From Desulfovibrionaceae bacterium (GTDB lineage Bacteria; Desulfobacterota; Desulfovibrionia; Desulfovibrionales; Desulfovibrionaceae): a stretch of 64,000 nt of DNA. Within the stretch, counting starts at the first letter, position 1. The number at the start of each line of letters is the position of its first letter. A model generated the notes under the pieces. That model did not search any database, was not told the origin of the DNA, and was given only the letters and a program-made list of their open reading frames with translations. The stretch is taken from the NCBI GenBank assembly GCA_019421865.1, contig JAHZEL010000021.1, positions 59,112 to 123,111 on the forward strand, written 5' to 3'. The position numbers and the translations under genes were made by a program. Positions 25,937 to 35,285 of this stretch are shown here, one piece after another.

Positions 25937-28900
25937 CTATTCCACCGTGATGCTTCCGCCCGAAGAGAAGGCATGAACGCTTCGGCGATACATGGCCTCG
26001 CCCTGCACGGGAGGCACAGCATAGACGCCCCTGTTGACCGCACGGATGCGGTAGGTGAACGTCACCGTATCCGTTCCGAGATCGGCAAACAGGATCATGC
26101 GGTCTTCCCTGCGGTCGGCCAGAATCGACTCGGTCAGCTCAGGAGATTCCGCCGTCACCGGCGTTGAAAGATCCATTTCAAAGCCGCCTGGCAGCATGTC
26201 GATGATGACGGCATCGTCAAGACGGCCGCCGTAGGCGCGGGCCGTCACGGATACCGTCACAGCATCGCCCTGACGCACGTGCGTGACATCAAGGCCCTCG
26301 GCGTCAAGATAGCGCCTTCTGACCTCCATGCCCTCAAAGCTCTCTCCTTCCGGCATACGGCGGTCAAAGCCGAGGTCGGAAACCTCCCAGTACAGGGTTG
26401 CGCCGCCTTCCGGTACCGTCAGGTCATACAGGCCGCATCCGGGAGCAGAAAGCGTAAGCATGGCGTTCACGTCCTCAGGCAACGCCGAATCCGAGTGAAA
26501 GCCCGGCTGCATGCGGGTACAGCGAAGCGTCACGCCGTTCGGCAGAGGCGCAGCCTTTTCCATGTCCAGCAGGGCGCGCACGGCCAGCGCCGCCGACAGG
26601 CTCACATATCTGCCGCCGTTCGTGGCATCGAAAAGCTCATCCACAAGCGCGGCACGCATATTCTCCAGCTTTCCGGGGAACTGCCGTGCCAGAACGGAAG
26701 CGCGCAGGCTGAGGGAGGCAAGCATATCAAGCCTGCTTTCCCTGAAATCGGCGCCGGGGCTGCGGTACATGGCAAGAAGCGCTTCGGCATCGTCCTTCAG
26801 CCGCATGACGGCACAGGACGCCGCCAGAAGCGACGAGGTCACATCCTCTCTCCAGCCGGGGAAGCGTTCCTCCAGGTTGCGGGTAAGCTGCTCCAGCGAC
26901 CGGGTGGTGATGCGCCCCTCCCGGGTGAGCACCCACAATCCGTAGGCCTGCTCACGCCCTTCCTCCAGCGAGGAAGGCACCCGATCCACCGCCCGTTCCA
27001 GCGCGCTGAACACATCGGCAAGAAGGCCACCGGGAAGCGCCGCGCCGTTCTCGCGCATGGTCAGAAGAAAATCGGCGGCATAGGCCGTCACCAGAAGATC
27101 CGGCTCCCCGCCCGGCCAGAGAGACACGCCGCGCCAGGTCAGTGCGGATTCCACCGCGCCGAGCGCCTCATCCAGCCTTTCGCGGGCCAGACGCGCCGTT
27201 TCTTCCGGCGTACGCTCCGTGTCGGAAAAGAATTCCGGCCGGTTCATGAGCAGCGCATACGGCATGGCCCGGCTGACGGACTGCTCCACGCAGGAGTACG
27301 GATACGACTCAAGATACCGGATCAGTCCGCGCAGCGCAGGCAGCGGCATGGCCGACACGGAGGCCGAACCTTCCGCATGATACGGATACAGCTCCCGGCC
27401 CGTACTCAACGTCATCGACGACGTGGTCGAGCCCACACGAAGACTCTCGCGCAGAGGCGATGCGGGCCGCACGGAAAGCGACGCCGTACGGCGGGCCTCC
27501 ACGCCTTCTCCCGAAATGATGAATGTTATTTCGGCATTGCCCGGAACGTCCGCCGCTTCCACGCGGAACGGCAGCACGAGCTCCGACCCCGACTCCACCG
27601 TTATGTCGGCAGACGGAGCATCCACCAGTCGAAGAGCCTCCCCGACCTGAAGCGAAAGCCCCGCCTGAAGCGCGGCTGAGGTATTGTTGGCTACGGCTAC
27701 GGACGCCTCGAACACGTCGCCGGGAGAAGCCAGCACCGGAAGCTGCGGCGTGATGACCACATTCCCCCTGACCACCACATCCGCCTCGGCATTACCCGCC
27801 GTCTGCGGTGAAGCCGCCACTGCCATGACGCGCACCGTACCGCTGTAATAGCCGGGCACGGGTATATCGAAACGCTGCTCCCCTTCCTTCACGTCCACCA
27901 GTCCGGACCAGAACGTCATGGGAGGTTCGTTTCTGCGCTTGAAGGGATTATGGAAACGGCCTCCGGCCATGCCCATATCGCCGCCGAAGGCAGGCAGGGG
28001 GAAACTGCCGTGTTCGGGCATGAGCAGATCGAACATCTGCCGCGTTTCCACTTCCAGCGCCCGGTCGCGCAGAAGATAGCGCAGAGGATCCGGCGTGGGG
28101 AACGCCGTCAGGCGAAGCACGCCCTCATCCACCGCAAAAAGAAACGCCTTACCCGCATGAGGAGCGTGAAGCGTTACGGGAATGCTTTCTCCCGGCTTCA
28201 CCGGCGCTGAAGGCACGTCGAGACGCAGCTTCATGTCGCGACGCCCCACGTTCACGGAAACGGGCGCCACGGCAAAAGCATACGGATTCATGAATACATC
28301 CGGCGACGAGAGCGCACGCACCAGCGAAACACTGACGTATGCGCGGCCCTCGAAGTCTTCCGGCACGTCGATTTCCTGTACGCTGTCCCCGGCAGGCGCA
28401 TGGAACCAGCGCCAGGCCGCCACGCTGTCGCGCTCGATGGTGAGAAGGCCGGTTCCCTCGTACGGCGAGGAAAGAAACACCTTCACCGTTCCGCCGGACG
28501 CAAGTTCCGTGCTGTCCAGGTGCATGCGCAGGGAGGACGACGGCAGCGACGTCTGCGTTGCCGGGCGCAGATCGTTATTTCCGGCAACGGTAAAGGGCAC
28601 GCGGGCCATGCTCCGGCCCGAGGCGTCGCACACTTCAAGAAGGAACTCCCCGCAGGTATCGGAAGGCAGCGTCCAGCGCAGATGCCCGTCGGCATCAAAA
28701 GACTGTGTGGAAGCGCTCACCACGCTGTCCACGGGGGTGTCCTCATAGCGGTAACGCCCGTCCGCATCCGTAACAAGCGAAGTCACATAGCTTCTGGCGG
28801 ACACACGGAAGGAAAGTTCGCCGGGATCCGCCGGCGCAAGATCCGGACCGACCGCCACGAACTCCAGCGCGGCGTCGCTGCCCTGCGGCACAAAATCAAG

Positions 28901-31522
28901 ATTGCCCGCCGTGCCTGCCGGACGGAATCCGAGCACGTATCCCAGTGGAGACACAAGAAAACTTCTCTCCTCCGTGACGGATCGACCGCCTCCCGGCTCA
29001 AAGCCTTCCACAAGCAGGCGGCAGTGCAGCGTGCCGCCGCGGAGCTTTTCCAGAGGCAGGGAAAATACGGCCTTTCCTTCAGCATCGGTTCGCAGTTCTC
29101 CCAGCTCCAGCGTGAGCGGAGAGCCGCGGTACGGCATGGCGTCATGGAACGACACGTCCCCATATCCGGGGAACGAAAGCGGAGCCGCCCATACGGAAAG
29201 CTGCGCACGGATTCTTCTGTCGGCAGCAGGCAGTCCGAAAAGATTGCGGAGCGTGGCTTCCACCTGCCCCTGCGAGGCCTCCAGCCAGCCGGCTCCCGGA
29301 TCGGGCGACAGCGCAAGGGAAAGATTCATGGTGTCGGGCTGGAATTCTTCCACCCGAACCGTCGCGGAGCCGAGCACCACGTCCATGCCCTGCGCGTCGG
29401 GAGTCCGCACGTCCAGCCGGTATCGTCCGGCTGAGGCGCTTTCCGGCACATTCCAGCTCAGCGCCGCCATGCCGTCGGGGCCGACCGTAAACATACGCCG
29501 CAGGACGGTATGTTCCGCAGGATCCACCAGCTCGGCAACGAACGGCATATCGGAAGGCAGCGCCTTCCAGTCGCCCCTGCGGAGCAGTATGCCGAAATGC
29601 ATCGTCTCGCCGGGGCGGAACAGCCCCCGCTGGCTGAAGACATAGGCGTTCACCCCGTCGGCCTGACTGGTCTGTCCCTGCGTGGGGAAACGGGAAAGAT
29701 CCACGCTGCGGCTTTCATCATCGAGGGGAAGCCAGGCCATGTCCTCGCCGCTTCCGCTTTTCTTCCACGCCGTCACCGCCACCGGCCGCCGTTCTCTGTC
29801 CAGCCCGGAAACGGAAGGCAGCACGGCACGGCCGTCCGCGTCGGTCACGGCTTCGGCCACGCTTCTGCCGTTGATGCCGAGTATGCCGACTTTCACCCCG
29901 GAAACAGGCTTGCCGGAAGAAAGGGAACAGACAAACACGTCTCTTCCGCCCGAAGCCCCCTTCTTGACGATCATGCCCATGTCGGCCATCAGCAAAAAAC
30001 GTCGGGCCGATGCCACTTCCCTGTCGCCGTCCATGCCGGTCAGCTCCAGCTGAACCAGACCGTGCCCGTTTCCAGAGAGCGGCGTCACATCGAATACGGA
30101 AAACTGCGGTACTCCCGGCTCCGTGCGCTGCAGAGGCATGACGCCTTCAAGGACCTCGGACACGGCGTCAAAGGGAATCTCATTTCCGGAAAACGGCGCA
30201 GACTGCGCGGCCAGAAGGCCGAGGAAAGGATCAAGCACGCGAGAGGCGCGCCAGCGTATGGCCGTCAGGCCGCTGGAGTGGATGTCCAGCCTGCGCGCGC
30301 CGCCGAGGGCAAGCACATTGCCCGGCTGAAGAAATTCAAGCTCCGGGCCGAAGGGCGCGGCATGAAAGACTTCCCGCCAGGGAGAAGCCAGCGAAAAATC
30401 CTGAGAAGGACCGAAGCCGCGGGGTAAATCGAAAAGAAGATAGCTGTCCGGCTCGGCCTTCACCCGGAAGGTGACCCTGCCGCTCGGCACGTCGGCCGGC
30501 TGCAGAAGCTCCAGCTCCACGGGAACGGCGCGGGAGAGCGTTTCCTCATCAATGACGGGAGCGGCCGTCCACACCGTGGGCGACACCGCGCCTTCATCCA
30601 GAACACGTGGAAGACGAAGCGCCGTCATGGCTCCGGCCAGAGCGTCGGGACGCACCAGCAGGCTTGTTTCCAGCGTAAGATGATATTCTCCGGCAAGATT
30701 TTTGTCCTTCGCCGGTTCAAGCGCGGCCTTTTTTATGAAGAACAGCGTGGACACTCCGGGAACCGTCACCTGAGCCGCCGCCTCCTGCCGCCCTTCGGGC
30801 ACGATCCAGCGCGTTCCGTCGAGACGCACTTCCGCCGCCACGCCCGGCAGCGCCATCGTCACCACGGCAGGCTTCTCGCCGAGCGAAAGAATTCGCGACC
30901 TGACAAGACAGTTCGTATTGCCGCTCCAGATGAACTGCGGCTCCGCCAGACGAAGCGCGGCGTCGGAGACGATAATCCGGGCATCGCGCTCCACAAGACT
31001 GCGATCGGGCGGCGTGGAGAACGCAATATCGAACGTGACGGCCCGCTCGCCGTTCAGATCCGGGTCAATCCACATCTGCGCGTTCATGCCGTATGCCGTC
31101 AGAGGCGGCGTGGAAAATTCCGCACGGGAAGAAGTCAGCTTCACTCTCGACGGCAGGGGCAGCTCGTCCATGACGAGCTCAAACGAAGCTGCGGCAGGCC
31201 ACGGCGCCTTCGGCCGGAAGGTCATCGTCCGCCCGGCAGCCCAGCGCCAGTCGCCGGGAACGTCCGGCTGAAATCGCACGCCGCCGACAGGCGAACCTTC
31301 CTGTCCCAACAACGCAAAGCAGCGGGAGGCCCACGCCTCCCCATAGGCTTCCCGGCACAGAGGCTCATCCGGTTCAAGCATCACGCGGAGCGTGTCTTCC
31401 CCCGAAGGCGGCGGAGAAATCAGCGCGCGGACAAAAGCCGGGGAGGCCTCCGATGCGCCGAAAGCAGGAGCAAACATCAGACACAGCAGCAAAAGGGGAA
31501 ACAGGGTCACCCGGTACAGCAT
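25937..31522 (-). CDS. yfhM: Bacterial alpha-2-macroglobulin (YfhM/MG2 family)
   Basis: A 1,861-residue periplasmic protein. The signal peptide MLYRVTLFPLLLLCLMFAPAFG has no good lipobox, unlike lipidated E. coli ECAM, so it may be soluble. MG domains fill the N-terminal two-thirds. The thioester motif is CVEQ with the reactive Cys at residue 1411 (SYPYSCVEQSVSRAMPY), followed by the alpha-helical toroid and a receptor-like C-terminal domain. It would trap proteases that breach the outer membrane while PbpC repairs peptidoglycan. The 107-bp gap and shared strand suggest an operon. Confidence 0.93.
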   Translation of the reverse strand: MLYRVTLFPLLLLCLMFAPAFGASEASPAFVRALISPPPSGEDTLRVMLEPDEPLCREAYGEAWASRCFALLGQEGSPVGGVRFQPDVPGDWRWAAGRTMTFRPKAPWPAAASFELVMDELPLPSRVKLTSSRAEFSTPPLTAYGMNAQMWIDPDLNGERAVTFDIAFSTPPDRSLVERDARIIVSDAALRLAEPQFIWSGNTNCLVRSRILSLGEKPAVVTMALPGVAAEVRLDGTRWIVPEGRQEAAAQVTVPGVSTLFFIKKAALEPAKDKNLAGEYHLTLETSLLVRPDALAGAMTALRLPRVLDEGAVSPTVWTAAPVIDEETLSRAVPVELELLQPADVPSGRVTFRVKAEPDSYLLFDLPRGFGPSQDFSLASPWREVFHAAPFGPELEFLQPGNVLALGGARRLDIHSSGLTAIRWRASRVLDPFLGLLAAQSAPFSGNEIPFDAVSEVLEGVMPLQRTEPGVPQFSVFDVTPLSGNGHGLVQLELTGMDGDREVASARRFLLMADMGMIVKKGASGGRDVFVCSLSSGKPVSGVKVGILGINGRSVAEAVTDADGRAVLPSVSGLDRERRPVAVTAWKKSGSGEDMAWLPLDDESRSVDLSRFPTQGQTSQADGVNAYVFSQRGLFRPGETMHFGILLRRGDWKALPSDMPFVAELVDPAEHTVLRRMFTVGPDGMAALSWNVPESASAGRYRLDVRTPDAQGMDVVLGSATVRVEEFQPDTMNLSLALSPDPGAGWLEASQGQVEATLRNLFGLPAADRRIRAQLSVWAAPLSFPGYGDVSFHDAMPYRGSPLTLELGELRTDAEGKAVFSLPLEKLRGGTLHCRLLVEGFEPGGGRSVTEERSFLVSPLGYVLGFRPAGTAGNLDFVPQGSDAALEFVAVGPDLAPADPGELSFRVSARSYVTSLVTDADGRYRYEDTPVDSVVSASTQSFDADGHLRWTLPSDTCGEFLLEVCDASGRSMARVPFTVAGNNDLRPATQTSLPSSSLRMHLDSTELASGGTVKVFLSSPYEGTGLLTIERDSVAAWRWFHAPAGDSVQEIDVPEDFEGRAYVSVSLVRALSSPDVFMNPYAFAVAPVSVNVGRRDMKLRLDVPSAPVKPGESIPVTLHAPHAGKAFLFAVDEGVLRLTAFPTPDPLRYLLRDRALEVETRQMFDLLMPEHGSFPLPAFGGDMGMAGGRFHNPFKRRNEPPMTFWSGLVDVKEGEQRFDIPVPGYYSGTVRVMAVAASPQTAGNAEADVVVRGNVVITPQLPVLASPGDVFEASVAVANNTSAALQAGLSLQVGEALRLVDAPSADITVESGSELVLPFRVEAADVPGNAEITFIISGEGVEARRTASLSVRPASPLRESLRVGSTTSSMTLSTGRELYPYHAEGSASVSAMPLPALRGLIRYLESYPYSCVEQSVSRAMPYALLMNRPEFFSDTERTPEETARLARERLDEALGAVESALTWRGVSLWPGGEPDLLVTAYAADFLLTMRENGAALPGGLLADVFSALERAVDRVPSSLEEGREQAYGLWVLTREGRITTRSLEQLTRNLEERFPGWREDVTSSLLAASCAVMRLKDDAEALLAMYRSPGADFRESRLDMLASLSLRASVLARQFPGKLENMRAALVDELFDATNGGRYVSLSAALAVRALLDMEKAAPLPNGVTLRCTRMQPGFHSDSALPEDVNAMLTLSAPGCGLYDLTVPEGGATLYWEVSDLGFDRRMPEGESFEGMEVRRRYLDAEGLDVTHVRQGDAVTVSVTARAYGGRLDDAVIIDMLPGGFEMDLSTPVTAESPELTESILADRREDRMILFADLGTDTVTFTYRIRAVNRGVYAVPPVQGEAMYRRSVHAFSSGGSITVE

Positions 31523-31650
31523 GGGGCATCCTCCGTCACGGCTTTTTTCACATCATAAAAGACTTCCTTCCTCCCGACAAGAAAGGAAAAATCCCGTCGG
31601 GCCGTCTTCACGTTCAGGGATACGCAGAAACGACGGCCCGCCTAAGGACA

Positions 31651-31687
31651 AAAAAGAAGCTCCGGTTCCCGAAGGAGCCGGAGCTTT
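31651..31687 (-). terminator. Terminator of dnaX-ybaB
   Basis: AGCTCCGG and CCGGAGCT pair, followed on the minus strand by TCTTTTTTG. Confidence 0.8.
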
Positions 31688-31714
31688 CAGAAGATATCCG
31701 TCAAACGCCGGAAA

Positions 31715-32026
31715 TCAGAACATGCCGGGCAGATGAATGCCGCCGGAGATGTTGGCCATTTCGCGGTCGAGGTTGGCGCGGCCGATGCGCACGGCCTCGT
31801 TCACAGCGGTGATGACGAGGTCCTGAAGCATTTCCACGTCGCCGCTTTCCAGAATGGCCTTGTCGATGGTGATGGACTTCATTTCCTGACGTCCGTTCAT
31901 GACCACCTTCACCATGCCGCCGCCGGCCGAAGCTTCCACTTCCTTCTCCGCCATTTCCTGCTGAAGCTTTGCGATCTTGTTCTGCATCACCTGAGCCTGG
32001 CGCAGCAGGTCGTTCATGTTCTTCAT
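31715..32026 (-). CDS. ybaB: YbaB/EbfC nucleoid-associated protein
   Basis: A 103-residue protein of typical YbaB length: MNDLLRQAQVMQNKIAKLQQ coiled N-terminus, then GMVKVVMNGRQEMKSITID and AVNEAVR. It is a dimeric DNA-binding protein. An AAGGAG ribosome-binding site lies 8 bp upstream. It follows dnaX by about 50 bp, the widespread dnaX-ybaB order; recR is not next to it here. Confidence 0.92.
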   Translation of the reverse strand: MKNMNDLLRQAQVMQNKIAKLQQEMAEKEVEASAGGGMVKVVMNGRQEMKSITIDKAILESGDVEMLQDLVITAVNEAVRIGRANLDREMANISGGIHLPGMF

Positions 32027-32074
32027 GCCATGTCTCCTTGAAAGGCAAGGGCCGTCGGCCCTTCTGTTGCGAAG

Positions 32075-33913
32075 TTAACGATTGATGGGGGTACAGCGTA
32101 CCAGTCTGGCGTCGTACGCGTCCTGAAATTTCTTTATCACGGGATGATCCTGTATCTCTTCCCGCAGCTCCGCTTCGGTGCGTACCGTCTTCTGCGGAGG
32201 CCGGAACACGATCTGCAGCGGTCTCCCGGCCCAGGAAGCCGCCATGGCTTCGAGAACCCTGAGCTTTTCGGTGCGCTGAAGCTGCTGACTCACCACCTGA
32301 GAGAGCGCCTGAAGTACAAGATAGTCTCCGCGCACTTCTCCGGTCACCTGACGAAGGACGGGCAGAGGAATGTCCCGGCTGTCCTGACAGGAGTCAAAAA
32401 AGCTGTTCCACGGCAGAGAGGCATTCACCGGCAGATCCTTCCAGTCGGCGGCAGGACGCCGCTTCTCCGGCGCCAGAGTTTCAGCAGTTTTCGCCTTTTC
32501 CGTCAAGTCCGCAGAAGGAGTCGACGGCCGGAACGAAGCGGCCGGAGTTACCGGAGCGGAAGGCGTCACGGCGACGGGTACGGGAGCAGACGGAGGCACA
32601 AAGGCGGGGTGCTGTGTGGCCGAGGGGGCCGCCTGCACGGGGCGGACGGACGACGGTGCGGCGGAACGCACGGGCGCAGTCCCGGCGGGAGCCGGAGAAG
32701 AAACCGGCGGCGTTTGCGGCGCGGCTGAAGGCGTCGGAGAAGGCGACGCTTCCAGATTTCTGCCCGAAGCCGACGAAACAGGCGCGGCAAGTTCCTCCAG
32801 AGGCAGCAGCCGGGGAAGCATGGCAAGGTTCAGAAGCAGAAGTTCCAGCCCGGCCGAAGGCTCAAGACTGGTAAGAATGCGCCGCTGGGAGTCCAGCGTC
32901 ATCTGCCATGCCGCATGAATGTAGGTCAGCGAAAAACGGGAAGCGAGCGCCACAAGCCGCTCCACTTCGCCCTCGGGCAGATCAAGCTCTCCGGCGGCCT
33001 CCTTCCCCGCCTGCCGGAGAAGGAAAAGATTGCGCCACAGACTGCCGAGTTCCCGCAGGAAAAAGCCCATGTCGGCGCCCTGCGCCAGAAGCTCCCGCAC
33101 AAGCACGGTGATGCCCGCGGCATTCTGCCCGGCAAGAGCGTCCATGAGACGGTCCATCACTTCCTGACCGGCCAGTCCCAGCACCTCACGGGCCTGCGCG
33201 GCCGTGAGCGGCTCGTCCGGCCCGCAGCCGAGCGCCAGCACCTGACCGAGCAACGACATGGAATCGCGCACGCTGCCCGCCGCACGCCGGGCAATAAGGT
33301 GGGCGGCTTCCTTTTCAAAGGGGCGTCCCTCGCGATCAAGAATGTCGCAGATATGCGACTCCAGCACGGCCTCGGGAATCTGCCGGAACACGAAATGCTG
33401 ACAGCGGCTCACGATGGTCACGGGGAACTTGTGCTGTTCCGTGGTGGCCATGATGAACGTCACATGCGCGGGCGGCTCCTCCAGCGTCTTGAGCAGCGCG
33501 TTGAAGGCCTCCTTGGTGAGCATGTGGGCTTCGTCGATGATGAAGACCTTGTAGCGGCCTTCCAGAGGCGCATAGCCCACGGCGTCGCGCAGACGGCGTA
33601 TGTCGTCGATGCCGCGGTTGGAAGCGCCGTCGATTTCCACCACGTCCACGAAGCTGCCCTGCGTGATACGGCGACAGGCCTCGCACTGGTTGCAGGGTTC
33701 TCCCGTGGGCGCATGCTCACAGTTCAGCGCCTTGGCAAAGATACGGGCTATGGTGGTCTTGCCCACGCCGCGCGTGCCGCTGAGAAGATAGGCCGGAGCC
33801 ACGCGGTCTTCACGTGCCGCGCGGGAAAGGATGGACTTCACCATATCCTGTCCCACCACTTCGGCGAAGGTCTGCGGCCTGTACAGTGCCGCAAGGGAAG
33901 CGTTTGCTGCCAT
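32075..33913 (-). CDS. dnaX: DNA polymerase III gamma/tau subunit
   Basis: A 612-residue clamp-loader ATPase, started at the ATG at 33911-33913 because MAANASLAALYRPQTFAEVV aligns with family N-termini. It has Walker A GTRGVGKTTIA, a zinc module CEHAPTGEPCNQCEAC, Walker B DEAHML and sensor ATTEQHKFP. A Pro/Ala/Ser-rich linker (about residues 395-490) leads to a tau-like C-terminal domain. I saw no obvious A-rich slippery heptamer, but this was not searched exhaustively. Confidence 0.95.
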   Translation of the reverse strand: MAANASLAALYRPQTFAEVVGQDMVKSILSRAAREDRVAPAYLLSGTRGVGKTTIARIFAKALNCEHAPTGEPCNQCEACRRITQGSFVDVVEIDGASNRGIDDIRRLRDAVGYAPLEGRYKVFIIDEAHMLTKEAFNALLKTLEEPPAHVTFIMATTEQHKFPVTIVSRCQHFVFRQIPEAVLESHICDILDREGRPFEKEAAHLIARRAAGSVRDSMSLLGQVLALGCGPDEPLTAAQAREVLGLAGQEVMDRLMDALAGQNAAGITVLVRELLAQGADMGFFLRELGSLWRNLFLLRQAGKEAAGELDLPEGEVERLVALASRFSLTYIHAAWQMTLDSQRRILTSLEPSAGLELLLLNLAMLPRLLPLEELAAPVSSASGRNLEASPSPTPSAAPQTPPVSSPAPAGTAPVRSAAPSSVRPVQAAPSATQHPAFVPPSAPVPVAVTPSAPVTPAASFRPSTPSADLTEKAKTAETLAPEKRRPAADWKDLPVNASLPWNSFFDSCQDSRDIPLPVLRQVTGEVRGDYLVLQALSQVVSQQLQRTEKLRVLEAMAASWAGRPLQIVFRPPQKTVRTEAELREEIQDHPVIKKFQDAYDARLVRCTPINR

Positions 33914-34120
33914 AATATATCCGCTTTGCGCCGCATTCCGGCAAAACGGCAGAACGCGGCGGATCATGCGGCCTCAAAAAGGCCGACAGTACAGAAAAGT
34001 CCTCAAAACTTTACGGCCTGCCCTTCCTCCGGTCAAGCACGGGGACAAAGGCGGACGAGCCCGAACGAACAGGCGGCGTCCGCTTTTCCCCGCAGCGGTC
34101 GATCAGGCCGTTGTACGGCC

Positions 34121-35074
34121 TCAGCGGCTCAGTTCTTTTTCCTTGGCCAGACTGTCCTTCATTTCCACGCGTATCTTATCGATGAGAGCCGCGGCCTGCG
34201 GGCTCAGATGCTTGTGGTGCCGCAAAAGAATGCCGTTATGCACCGGAGGCAGAATGCCTTCCAGAGGATAGGAACGCAGCCCCTCGCCGAGGTTTCCGTA
34301 CTTGCTGGCCATGAGACACAGTTCGTCCATGACGGCCACGCCCATTCCCTGTTTCACATAACGCAGCATGAGATGGTAGTTGTTGACGCTGAGCACGGTC
34401 TGCAGAGGCTGCGCAAGCGAAGCAAGAGACGTGTCGAAATAGGGATCTCCCCCTTCCACCATGTTCTCCGCAAGAAAAGAGATGAAGGGAAGGCGGACGA
34501 GATCCTCCACCGAGGGCTTTTCCGGCAGGCCGAATTCGTTGTCTTCTCTGGCTATGAGCAGAGGCTGCGAGGTAAAAAGTTCCTCAAGTGTACAATTGGG
34601 AGCTTCCCGCGTAAGGCCGGTAAGGCCAAAGTCCACGCGGGAACTGGCCACATCGTCCACCGTTTCATAAGGCAGAGCACGGCGGATTTTGATATGAACA
34701 TCAGGGTGTTCCCTGCGAAACGCGGCTATGATGCGCACAGCTCGTGCAGAAAAGGGCAAATTGCTGGAAATGCTGATGGTTCCGCGCAGTACGCCGGACG
34801 GAGAACTGATATCGGACTTCATTCCCCGCAAAAGTTCAAATGTGGAGATCGTCCATGTGAGCAATCTCTCACCTTCCGGGGTAATCCTCAGTCTTTTCAT
34901 ATATCTATCAAATAATACCGTATCCAGCTGCTGCTCAAGCTGCCGTATCTGCCAGCTTATGGTGGAAGGGTTCCGGTTCATGAGCTGAGCGGCCTTGCGA
35001 ATGCTGCCCGTCTTTGCCGTATAGTAAAACCCGCGTAAATGTTGGAAAAAATCCCCACCCAGTTCTTCAATCAT
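34121..35074 (-). CDS. LysR-family transcriptional regulator of the flavoprotein cluster
   Basis: A 317-residue regulator. The N-terminal winged HTH covers FYYTAKTGSIRKAAQLMNRN and PSTISWQIRQLEQQLDTVLF, followed by a periplasmic-binding-like effector domain (GTISISSNLPFSARAVRII; VDFGLTGLTREAPNCTLEEL). It is divergent from the AprA-like gene at 35286. The 211-bp gap holds a 19-bp palindrome (35114-35132) that recurs upstream of the 39869 operon and of the carboxylesterase, so these are its probable targets. The inducer is unknown. Confidence 0.9.
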   Translation of the reverse strand: MIEELGGDFFQHLRGFYYTAKTGSIRKAAQLMNRNPSTISWQIRQLEQQLDTVLFDRYMKRLRITPEGERLLTWTISTFELLRGMKSDISSPSGVLRGTISISSNLPFSARAVRIIAAFRREHPDVHIKIRRALPYETVDDVASSRVDFGLTGLTREAPNCTLEELFTSQPLLIAREDNEFGLPEKPSVEDLVRLPFISFLAENMVEGGDPYFDTSLASLAQPLQTVLSVNNYHLMLRYVKQGMGVAVMDELCLMASKYGNLGEGLRSYPLEGILPPVHNGILLRHHKHLSPQAAALIDKIRVEMKDSLAKEKELSR

Positions 35075-35113
35075 CCTTTTGACCTCCCATTCCTGAATTG
35101 TCGCCCGAATTGA

Positions 35114-35132
35114 TGTTTGATTTTATCGAACA
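35114..35132. promoter_or_regulatory. LysR box 1 (divergent promoter)
   Basis: TGTTTGATTTTATCGAACA: 8-bp arms with a 3-bp spacer and one arm mismatch, containing TGTT-N11-AACA. Its centre is 29 bp upstream of TTGACA (35152-35157), a position near -65 typical of LysR activators. Confidence 0.7.
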
Positions 35133-35285
35133 ATAAAATTTTTTTTTCGATTTGACAACCGAACATGTTTTTGTGAAATCATTGACACGACGGGAATGAT
35201 TCTGACGCGGCCCCCATTCCGTTGTCCCCGCCCAAAGCCGCGCTCTCTTTCCCACACGATGTATATTCAGAATCAGGGAGGAGTC

